Assembly (NCBI RefSeq): GCF_025860405.1
Contig: NZ_CP063785.1
Coordinates: 7,131,390-7,195,389 of the forward strand
Reading direction: 5' to 3'
DNA: 64,000 nucleotides
Source of the DNA: Tolypothrix sp. PCC 7712
GTDB taxonomy: Bacteria > Cyanobacteriota > Cyanobacteriia > Cyanobacteriales > Nostocaceae
The translations under genes and the position numbers were made by a program. The notes beneath the pieces were generated by a model. It was given only the letters and a program-made list of their open reading frames with translations, had not been told where the DNA came from and made no database searches. Positions 7,401-14,644 of this stretch are shown one piece after another (position 1 is the first letter of the stretch; every line of letters starts with the position of its first letter).

Positions 7401-9653
7401 ATGCAGTTACTTGAAAAAGCGATTAAAAAGTTAGATCTGAATAAATCTAGTTCTCCACCAACCAAAGTTAGCAATATTCGTGTGAAAACACCCACACTGT
7501 TGCAAATGGAAACTGTGGAATGCGGTGCCGCAGCTTTGGGAATTATACTTAGCTATTACCATCGAATTGTTCCTTTACCCGAGCTGCGAACAGCTTGCGG
7601 TGTTTCCCGTGATGGTTCCAAATCTTCAAATATTCTCAAAGCTGCGCGCAATTATGGGATGCAGGCGAAAGGGTTTAAAAAGGAACTTGCCCAACTCAAA
7701 GAGATTAAGCCACCGTTCATTGTATTTTGGAACTTTAACCACTTTCTTGTTGTTGAAGGCTTTTTAGGCGATCGCGTTTACTTGAATGACCCAGCAACAG
7801 GCCCACGCAGCGTTACACTTCAAGAGTTTAATGAAGCTTATACTGGTGTTGTCCTGATTATGGAGCCAGGAGCAGAGTTTAAAAAAGGTGGACGCAAACC
7901 AAGTATAATTAGAGCTTTAATTACTCGTTTGCGAAGTTCTTATAAAGAACTTCTATTTTGTATTATTGCTGGTTTTCTACTCGTAATTCCCCAATTAGCA
8001 TCAGCTGCTCTTTACCAAATATTTGTCAATGATATATTAATACAAAATCGGACAGACTGGTTAAAGCCCGTATTATTCAGTATAGGAATTGTAGTTCTGT
8101 TGCAAACGATTTTAACTTTATTGCAATTAACAAAGTTAAGGTATTTACAACTAAAGCTATCTATTGGTATGACAGGTCAATTTTTATGGCACATTCTTCG
8201 TCTACCTGTTAGTTTTTACGCTCAACGCTATGCTGGAGAAATTAGTAACCGTATTGGTTTAAACAACAAAGTTGCAAATTTACTTTCGGGTCAATTAGCA
8301 CGAACCGCTATTGATACTGTAATGGTCATTTTTTATGGTGGAGTAATGCTGGCTTATGATTGGGTACTGACATTAATTTGCATTGCTGGAATAGCAATTA
8401 ATATTATAGTATTACAATGGATAGCCAGAATGCGCGTTGATACTAATATGCGTATGAATCAAGATTTTGGCAAAATTGCAGGGGTAGAAATTAGCGGCTT
8501 ACAAAGTATTGAAAACATTAAATCTGCTGCTCTGGAATCTGATTTTTTTAGTCGTTGGGCAGGGTATTATGCTAAAGCCACCAATGCTCAACAGGAATTA
8601 AGCCAAACCGACCAACTTTTAGGTCTTATACCTACTTTACTATCTTCCATTTCCATGATGCTGATATTGGTTGTCGGTGGTCTTCGTGTTATTGATGGAC
8701 ATTTGAATATTGGTATGTTGGTTGCTTTTCAAACTTTGATGGGTAAATTTCAATCTCCAGTTAAGACTTTAGTCGCTTTGGGTAGTAAAATTCAGGAGCT
8801 AGAAGGAGACCTTAAGCGTTTGGATGATGTGTTAGCTAACCCTATCAACCCAGCATTAAAGGCGCTAACAGAAACTGATAACTTGCCACATGAATATGCG
8901 GTGCCTCGTAATCCTGAAAGTGGTACCTATCGCTTACAAGGATATGTAGAATTACGTAATATTAGCTTTGGTTACAGTCGCGTCGAAGAACCTTTGATTC
9001 AAAACTTTAGTTGCACGCTCAAACCAGGACAGCGAGTTGCATTCATTGGTGGTAGTGGTTCGGGTAAGTCTACTTTATCTAAACTTGTAACAGGACTTTA
9101 CGAACCTTGGGAAGGAGAAATCCTTTTTGATGGTACGAGTAGACAAAATATTCCTCGTCCAGTCTTAACTAATTCCCTAGCGATGGTAGAGCAGGAAATA
9201 TTTTTGTTTGGCGGTACAGTACGGGATAATTTAACTCTGTGGGATGAAACTATTACCAATACTCAGTTAATCAAAGCTTGCCAAGATGCAGCAATTTTAG
9301 ATGTGGTGATGGCAATACCTGGGGGACTTGATGGCAAGTTGCTCGAAGGTGCAGCCAATTTAAGCGGTGGACAACGCCAAAGGTTGGAAATTGCCCGCTC
9401 TTTAGTTAATGACCCAGCAATTTTGGTAATGGATGAGGCAACCAGCGCGCTGGATACACAAACAGAGAAAACTATTGACCGAAATATCAGGCGCAGAGGT
9501 TGCACTTGCATTATTGTAGCCCACCGTTTGAGTACAATTCGCGATTGTGATGAGATTATTGTTGTGGAACGGGGGAAGGTAGTACAACGGGGTACCCATA
9601 ACGAAATGAAGGATGTACCAGGAGCATATGCTCAATTAATCCAAGCTGGCTAA
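7401..9653 (+). CDS. NHLM-type ABC exporter with N-terminal C39 peptidase
   Basis: The 750-residue protein has three parts. An N-terminal C39 peptidase (residues about 27-160) has Q35, catalytic C41 in ETVECGAA, H114 in NFNHFLVV and D130 in YLNDPATG. A transmembrane region covers about 185-460. The C-terminal ATPase has Walker A GGSGSGKST, signature LSGGQRQRLE and Walker B ILVMDEATSALD. Such enzymes cut leader peptides after a Gly-Gly and export the core. All catalytic residues are present, so it should be active. The only clear double-glycine substrate in the window is the peptide at 13929-14177. It follows the HlyD gene directly. Confidence 0.95.
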   Translation: MQLLEKAIKKLDLNKSSSPPTKVSNIRVKTPTLLQMETVECGAAALGIILSYYHRIVPLPELRTACGVSRDGSKSSNILKAARNYGMQAKGFKKELAQLKEIKPPFIVFWNFNHFLVVEGFLGDRVYLNDPATGPRSVTLQEFNEAYTGVVLIMEPGAEFKKGGRKPSIIRALITRLRSSYKELLFCIIAGFLLVIPQLASAALYQIFVNDILIQNRTDWLKPVLFSIGIVVLLQTILTLLQLTKLRYLQLKLSIGMTGQFLWHILRLPVSFYAQRYAGEISNRIGLNNKVANLLSGQLARTAIDTVMVIFYGGVMLAYDWVLTLICIAGIAINIIVLQWIARMRVDTNMRMNQDFGKIAGVEISGLQSIENIKSAALESDFFSRWAGYYAKATNAQQELSQTDQLLGLIPTLLSSISMMLILVVGGLRVIDGHLNIGMLVAFQTLMGKFQSPVKTLVALGSKIQELEGDLKRLDDVLANPINPALKALTETDNLPHEYAVPRNPESGTYRLQGYVELRNISFGYSRVEEPLIQNFSCTLKPGQRVAFIGGSGSGKSTLSKLVTGLYEPWEGEILFDGTSRQNIPRPVLTNSLAMVEQEIFLFGGTVRDNLTLWDETITNTQLIKACQDAAILDVVMAIPGGLDGKLLEGAANLSGGQRQRLEIARSLVNDPAILVMDEATSALDTQTEKTIDRNIRRRGCTCIIVAHRLSTIRDCDEIIVVERGKVVQRGTHNEMKDVPGAYAQLIQAG

Positions 9654-9794
9654 ATAATTTTATACAACTACACAACTAGCTTGAAAATAAATGTTTAATA
9701 GCTATCAAAATACATACATTCACCTTCCATTTTCATCCATTCTAGTGGAAGTCAATATGATGGCGACTTAATAGCAATGAGAGAAGTAAATAAT

Positions 9795-10760
9795 ATGAAT
9801 AAAGTGTATTTGGCACAAATTGAACCTACAACAAAATGCAATTTTAAATGCGGTTTTTGTTGCGGAAGGTATATGGATCAATCAAATCTATCACTTGAAA
9901 ATTTTGCCAAATTTCTAGAAATGTTTCCTGAGATTCAACATCTTGAGCTTCAAGGTGAAGGTGAGCCTTTGATGAATACTGAGTTTTTTGATATGGTTGA
10001 ACTGGCAAACTCTCAAGGTATTCACATTTCGTTAATAACGAATGGTAGTTTTTTTTCACACTCTAATATCCAACGCATTCTAGATGCAGGTATTCGCTCG
10101 ATTCGTGTATCTCTCGAAACTACGATACCAGAAAAGTTTCAAAAAATTCGCTCCGGTTCTATCGCTGTCATAGAAGCTGGTATTTCTCGTCTATTATCTG
10201 AACGTTCGCGGTTAGGTTTAGATAAACCAAGTGTAGGGTTTGCATTAACGGTACTTGCATCAACCTTAGATGATATGCCTAGTGTTTTCGATATGTACTC
10301 CCGTCTAGGTATGGACGGTGGTATTGCGATTCAATTACTTAACCGAATGCCCCATTATGCAAATATATATGATGGAATGGAGGCAGAATATCTTGATAAT
10401 AGCCACAAAGAAAAATATCAAAGCTATATGGTGAGTGATATTGCACAAAATATTTGGCACCAAAAATCACTTCATCATCATTTCTATGACGAATTGTTTA
10501 GACCTAGACCAATCGATATTGAAAAAGGAAAACTTACATCATGTCCCTGGCTTGAGCAAGGAATCAATATGGATCGTCATGGACGAATTACACCTTGCTG
10601 TACAATCAAAGCCGAAAGTTGGGCTTTTGGTACTATTGAAAACTTACATCGAGAAGAAATACTTCAGCTAAGAGCCGATTTAGCAACTGAATTAGCAAAT
10701 GGTAAAATACCTACACCTTGTCAGGGTTGTGGAATAGCAAAACAAGTTGTCTCAATTTGA
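9795..10760 (+). CDS. Radical SAM enzyme with SPASM-like C-terminal cysteines
   Basis: The 321-residue protein has the radical SAM cluster motif CxxxCxxC near the N-terminus (C15, C19, C22 in KCNFKCGFC), a GEGEPL stretch matching the SAM-binding GGEP motif, and a C-terminal set of cysteines (SCPWLEQG, RITPCCTIK, TPCQGCG) like SPASM auxiliary-cluster enzymes. I chose the ATG at 9795 because GAGAGAAG lies eight bases upstream; an ATG at 9777 would add six residues and has no good ribosome site. It follows the exporter by about 140 bases. SPASM enzymes often modify ribosomal peptides, so the nearby double-glycine peptide is a candidate substrate, but this is inference. Confidence 0.85.
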   Translation: MNKVYLAQIEPTTKCNFKCGFCCGRYMDQSNLSLENFAKFLEMFPEIQHLELQGEGEPLMNTEFFDMVELANSQGIHISLITNGSFFSHSNIQRILDAGIRSIRVSLETTIPEKFQKIRSGSIAVIEAGISRLLSERSRLGLDKPSVGFALTVLASTLDDMPSVFDMYSRLGMDGGIAIQLLNRMPHYANIYDGMEAEYLDNSHKEKYQSYMVSDIAQNIWHQKSLHHHFYDELFRPRPIDIEKGKLTSCPWLEQGINMDRHGRITPCCTIKAESWAFGTIENLHREEILQLRADLATELANGKIPTPCQGCGIAKQVVSI

Positions 10761-11081
10761 AATGAAATTAGAATCAAATCGACTAACCTAACACCTGATG
10801 ATCACGAGACATCGTTCGGTGCGCGCAGTTGTTCCAACTAATTTTCAGCCTTTATTGGAATGCCGAAGGTATGGTTATCGCGGTGACTAATACCCAAAAT
10901 AGAGACATCGTATAAAACCTTAATCATGAGTTATGAGCCACCAGTATTCATTTTTTATTTCATTGGAGATTTGCTGATAGCTAGAGCCTGGAGAAGTCAA
11001 GTTGGCAACGTTATCAACTCTCAATGATTTATGAATAAAGTTCCAATTATTGCTTAAGTTTATCGATAAGACAAATTAATA
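10761..11081. other. Intergenic region between convergent genes
   Basis: The radical SAM gene and the glycosyltransferase gene converge here. A 30-codon frame at 10798-10890 has a cysteine and several aromatics but no ribosome site or known leader motif. No strong terminator hairpin is evident to me. Confidence 0.4.
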
Positions 11082-12305
11082 TTATGGTAGCCATGATTCT
11101 ATAACCTGACAAGCAGTTACTAAACCTTTATCTTCCCTAATTTTGGCACCTATTACCTGAGTATTTTGCTTGACTTCATCGTTTAGTACTTTTGTTTCGA
11201 GAACCCTAGCTAAACCATCGGGGGTTAATTTGTGTGGATGCATTGCTGTGCCAACTTTTAAAGACAGAACTCGCTTGGCATTAAAAAATTGGTCGTTGCC
11301 TAGGGGTTCTACAAGCATGGGACAATCATTTCGTAATGCCCTGGCTATTGTACCTACACCACCATGATGTATGAAAGCAGCTGCATGAGAAAGTAGCCAA
11401 TCTTGCGGCATAAATTCAGTAAACATCACAGATTCGCGATTTATATCATTAGGCAATAGGGTTTCATTAAAATTAGCCCAACCTCGTTGAACTACAATTC
11501 TTCGCCCCAATATTGCAGCAGCATGAACATGAACTTCTAAGACGGATTTTGGATTAGTTACGGGAATACTGCTAAAAGATAAGACTAAAGGTTTTGGTGA
11601 TGTTTCCACAAACTCTTGTAACTGCTCGTCAGGTTGCCAGTTCTGCCAATCTGGATTTTCATAAAACCAAAAGCCAGTTTGTTTATAGTGGGAATTTTCC
11701 AGAGTCGGTTGAGAAAAATGAGAACTAGAGCCTAATATTGCATGTTCTGTTTTATGATACTCGAGCCAGTTGATTTCCTCTACTTCTAACTTGGTAAAAA
11801 CTTCTTTTAAAATTGGCAAAAATAATGATACAACTTCTGACCTATTACTAATGTTGTGGTGTCCTATTTCTGAACATTGAAAAGCTGGTGTAACTGAAGC
11901 TGCAACCCAAGGAGTTCCTATTTTTTTCTCAATCATAGCTCCCAATAGTTGCCGTTGTAATCCACAAATTAATAAATCGGCATCTTTACAGGCTGCTAAT
12001 AAGGCTTGAAAAACGACAGGAATTTCGTGTTGTAGGTAATCAACCATTTTATCGTATCTTTCTTGACCCGATGTTGAAGGTGGCTGCCATCCATCCCAAT
12101 CTGCCGCATCTTTTCGTGCTTCCTCTTCTACTAAGTCTTTACCACAACAGATTGCTTCTAACCCTGCTTTGGTTATATGAGACCTCATAGATTCCCTAAA
12201 CGCCATGCGAACTTTATGTCCCCTAGCTTGTAAAGCTTCTCCTAGAGCTATATAAGGTAAATGGTCGCCATCTGTTCCTGTACTAGAAATAACAATTGTC
12301 GCCAT
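11082..12305 (-). CDS. Glycosyltransferase, GT1/UGT-like (copy 2 of tandem pair)
   Basis: The 407-residue protein has the two-domain GT-B layout of GT1 glycosyltransferases. The N-terminus is MATIVISSTGTDGDHLPYIA, and the C-terminal donor-sugar motif HHGGVGTIARAL is followed by PMLVEPLGNDQFFNAKRV, the typical UGT signature with the HxGG, E and DQ contacts. GT1 enzymes move a sugar from a nucleotide donor onto small molecules, sterols or antibiotics, and occasionally other acceptors. It lies 15 bases downstream of a closely similar gene, so the two form an operon from duplication. Neighbours are the peptide export genes, but a peptide acceptor is only a guess. Confidence 0.88.
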   Translation of the reverse strand: MATIVISSTGTDGDHLPYIALGEALQARGHKVRMAFRESMRSHITKAGLEAICCGKDLVEEEARKDAADWDGWQPPSTSGQERYDKMVDYLQHEIPVVFQALLAACKDADLLICGLQRQLLGAMIEKKIGTPWVAASVTPAFQCSEIGHHNISNRSEVVSLFLPILKEVFTKLEVEEINWLEYHKTEHAILGSSSHFSQPTLENSHYKQTGFWFYENPDWQNWQPDEQLQEFVETSPKPLVLSFSSIPVTNPKSVLEVHVHAAAILGRRIVVQRGWANFNETLLPNDINRESVMFTEFMPQDWLLSHAAAFIHHGGVGTIARALRNDCPMLVEPLGNDQFFNAKRVLSLKVGTAMHPHKLTPDGLARVLETKVLNDEVKQNTQVIGAKIREDKGLVTACQVIESWLP

Positions 12306-12320
12306 ATTTTTCTAAAGTAA

Positions 12321-13538
12321 CTACATCCAAGATGCGATTAAATTACAAGCTGTTTCCAAACCTTTTTCTTCGCCGACTTTGGCACCAAGAGCTTGAGTAT
12401 TTTCCTTAACTTCATCGGTTAGCACTTTTTTTTCTAACACTTGGGCTAGGTTATCGGGAGTTATTTTGTATGGGCACATGGCTGTACCAACTTTTAATGC
12501 CATAACACGCTTGGCATTGAAAAATTGGTCATTACCGTAGGGTTCTACGACCATAGGGCAATTATTCCGTAATGCTCTGGCAATTGTGCCTATACCTCCA
12601 TGATGAATAATTGCAGCTGCGCGCGAAAACAGCCAATCTTGGGGTATAAAGTCAACAAACATTACTAATTCGCGATCGCAGTCTTCCGGTAATAAGGTTT
12701 CATTAAAATTAGCCCACCCCCGGTGAATTAAAATTCTCCGTCCTAACTTGGCAGCAGCTCGTACATGAACTTCTAATACAGCTCGAGCATCTTTGAGTGG
12801 TAAACTACTAAAAGATAAAACTAATGGTTTAGATGATTGCTCTACAAATTGTCGCAACTGATCATCAGGTTGCCAATCTTTCCATGTAGGGTCTTCATAA
12901 AACCAAAAGCCCGTTTGCTGGTAGTAAGAATTTTCAGAATTGAGTTGAGAAAAATGAGGACTAGAACCTAAGATGGCATGTCCTGTTCTAGTATGCTCCA
13001 GCCAGTCCATCTCTAGCACCCCTAAATCCTTATAAATCTCCTCTAAGGTCGCTGTACAGAAGCGCATAATTTGCATTTTATTACCTAACTGATTACCAGA
13101 ATCTGCACACTGGTCAGCTGGTGCAACAGAGGTAGCAACCCAAGGAATCCCTAATTTATGCTGAATCATCGTCCCGAACACTTGACGTTGTAACCCACAG
13201 ATTAAGAGGTCGGCACCAGCACAAGCTGCTAGTAATTGTTCAAAAACAAGAGGAATATCATATTTAAAGAACTTTTGCATTTGCTCAACTCTTTCGGCAA
13301 AAGATTTAGAATGAGGGTGCCATTCATCCCAATCTTCTGCTCCCTTTTGCGCCTCTTTTTCTCCCATAGATATGCCACAAGAGACTGCTTCTAATCCTGA
13401 TTGCAGCACATAATTATGCATAGAATCATTCATAGCCATGCGGACTTTATGCCCTCTTGCTTGTAACGATTCCCCCAGTGCAATATAGGGTAAATGGTCG
13501 CCCAAAGTCCCCGAGCTATGAATAACAATTGTTGCCAT
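12321..13538 (-). CDS. Glycosyltransferase, GT1/UGT-like (copy 1 of tandem pair)
   Basis: The 405-residue protein is similar to the downstream gene along its whole length (MATIVIHSSGTLGDHLPYIA, LLICGLQRQ, HHGGIGTIARAL, YGNDQFFNAKRV). Both copies keep the donor-binding HxGG and DQ residues, so both look functional. Divergence is greatest in the N-terminal acceptor half (about residues 45-190), as expected if the two enzymes differ in acceptor. It is the first gene of a two-gene operon, with the MITE at 13572-13714 directly upstream of its start. That insertion may have changed its promoter. Confidence 0.88.
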   Translation of the reverse strand: MATIVIHSSGTLGDHLPYIALGESLQARGHKVRMAMNDSMHNYVLQSGLEAVSCGISMGEKEAQKGAEDWDEWHPHSKSFAERVEQMQKFFKYDIPLVFEQLLAACAGADLLICGLQRQVFGTMIQHKLGIPWVATSVAPADQCADSGNQLGNKMQIMRFCTATLEEIYKDLGVLEMDWLEHTRTGHAILGSSPHFSQLNSENSYYQQTGFWFYEDPTWKDWQPDDQLRQFVEQSSKPLVLSFSSLPLKDARAVLEVHVRAAAKLGRRILIHRGWANFNETLLPEDCDRELVMFVDFIPQDWLFSRAAAIIHHGGIGTIARALRNNCPMVVEPYGNDQFFNAKRVMALKVGTAMCPYKITPDNLAQVLEKKVLTDEVKENTQALGAKVGEEKGLETACNLIASWM

Positions 13539-13571
13539 TTAATATAATAATATCTACTACTAGAATTAATC

Positions 13572-13714
13572 AGGACTTACGCAAAAATAACGTAACTCCG
13601 TCATGACGAGCGATAGCGTTGCGTAGCAAAGAGAGGTAATCTTCCCTAACACTAGGATTGCTTCCCTACATTTCGTTTCGGTCGCAATGACATTATCGGC
13701 GTTGTGTAAGTCCT
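13572..13714. mobile_element. MITE with AGGACTTACGCA ends and 7-bp target duplication
   Basis: The 143-bp non-coding element begins AGGACTTACGCAAAAA and ends GTGTAAGTCCT, an imperfect terminal inverted repeat. It is flanked on both sides by ATTAATC (13565-13571 and 13715-13721), a direct target duplication. A related copy is at 37895-38020. Confidence 0.75.
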
Positions 13715-13774
13715 ATTAATCAATAATCTGGTTTTGTATAAAAATGATTGCTGATAATAGAATATATGCTACAT

Positions 13775-13803
13775 GTAGAGACCCAATTTAATCGAGTCTC
13801 TAC
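13775..13803. repeat. Small palindrome GTAGAGAC/GTCTCTAC
   Basis: An 8-bp perfect inverted repeat with a 13-nt AT-rich loop lies between the peptide gene (which reads towards it) and the glycosyltransferase operon. It may end transcription of the peptide gene, but no long T-run follows. Confidence 0.45.
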
Positions 13804-13928
13804 AGGGTTTTAAGCATTATACATGTAATTTATGCAGCTAAAATTTGCTGTAATTTCCAATCAAGGTTTGAAGGAAATTTTGAAAGGTTTAGCAGAACGA
13901 GCAATGAGTGTAATTGTGAAATAACTTT

Positions 13929-14177
13929 CTAAGGGAATTGCAAAGACATGTTCATAGGTTTATTGTTGAATTTTTCATTACTTAAAGAAGTACCTTTGGC
14001 ACCGTCAAAACTTGTGAACATATTGTCATTTTGTTTTAATATATTTGATTGGGATTGGTCTAGAAGCAGACTATCACCAGATGCTTCTAGGGTACCACCT
14101 GCTTGTGCGTCTAATTCCTCTTCAGATAGTTCACCATCTTCCAAATATTCTGCTGAATTAATTTTGTTTTCAGACAT
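13929..14177 (-). CDS. Double-glycine leader peptide, cysteine-free core
   Basis: The 82-residue acidic peptide has a leader ending ELSEEELDAQAGG (Gly27-Gly28), the classic cut site of C39 peptidases. The predicted 54-residue core (29-82) has no cysteine, so lanthionine, thiazole or disulfide chemistry is excluded, and it is rich in Ser, Thr, Asn and Gln, ending SLQFP. An intact C39 exporter and HlyD adaptor are encoded about 4.3 kb away on the other strand, and a second NHLM transporter is directly upstream in the same orientation. Radical SAM and GT1 genes nearby could modify it (inference). I do not recognise the core as a named bacteriocin family. Confidence 0.75.
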   Translation of the reverse strand: MSENKINSAEYLEDGELSEEELDAQAGGTLEASGDSLLLDQSQSNILKQNDNMFTSFDGAKGTSLSNEKFNNKPMNMSLQFP

Positions 14178-14210
14178 AATTACCTCTATTTTTTATGTTG
14201 AGTTTTATGG

Positions 14211-14483
14211 TAAGCTGTTCCAGATTTAACTTGCATATATTGGGCGGGCAAGATGCCCAACACCACTTGCTACAACGAGGAGGCAGCCGCGTGGGCGGGT
14301 TTCCCGACTTGAGCGGACTGCCGTGGGAACCCCTTCGGGTGAATCCTTCGGATACGCTACGCGAGCGGCAGTCCACTCGGCGGCATAGCCGCACGTGTGG
14401 CTGCACTCACCGCGCAACACAGTGGCTCCCCCACAAGAAATATATAATTTCAGATTATGCAAACTAGATTTGGTTTAGCTTAA
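14211..14483. repeat. Dispersed palindromic repeat, copy 1 (empty MITE site)
   Basis: The outer parts (TAAGCTGTTCCAGATTTAAC at the left, GCAAACTAGATTTGGTTTAG at the right) recur at 41231-41664. Between them are GC-rich palindromes (GGGCGGGTTTCCC, cggcagtcc arms at about 14317-14382). Short frames on both strands here are by-products of the palindromes. This copy lacks the 126-bp MITE found in copy 2 and keeps a single GATTTGGTTT. Confidence 0.7.
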
Positions 14484-14644
14484 CAATCATAATCAAAGCT
14501 GCTTAGAGCTAATAGCAGTGTATATACTGCTTTTTCTATTTATTTAGGATTTACAAAATTTTCAAAATTAGTGCCATTGCATCTGACTTTTCATAGGCTT
14601 CAAGACTTCTCCCCCGACCCCTCTCTTTTACAAAGTTTCCATAT

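Noticed and set aside
10798..10890. 30-codon frame after the radical SAM gene, possible small substrate peptide
   Set aside because: No ribosome site, no leader motif, and rare Arg codons; too short to support.
13929..14177. LEAS and FDGA words in the double-glycine peptide resembling cyanobactin recognition sequences
   Set aside because: There is no LAELSEE-type leader and no Cys; the Gly-Gly cut site and neighbouring C39 exporter explain the peptide better.
14195..14467. Several overlapping frames of 78-90 codons on both strands
   Set aside because: They lie inside a GC-rich palindromic interspersed repeat, have repeat-derived composition and no family or ribosome site.
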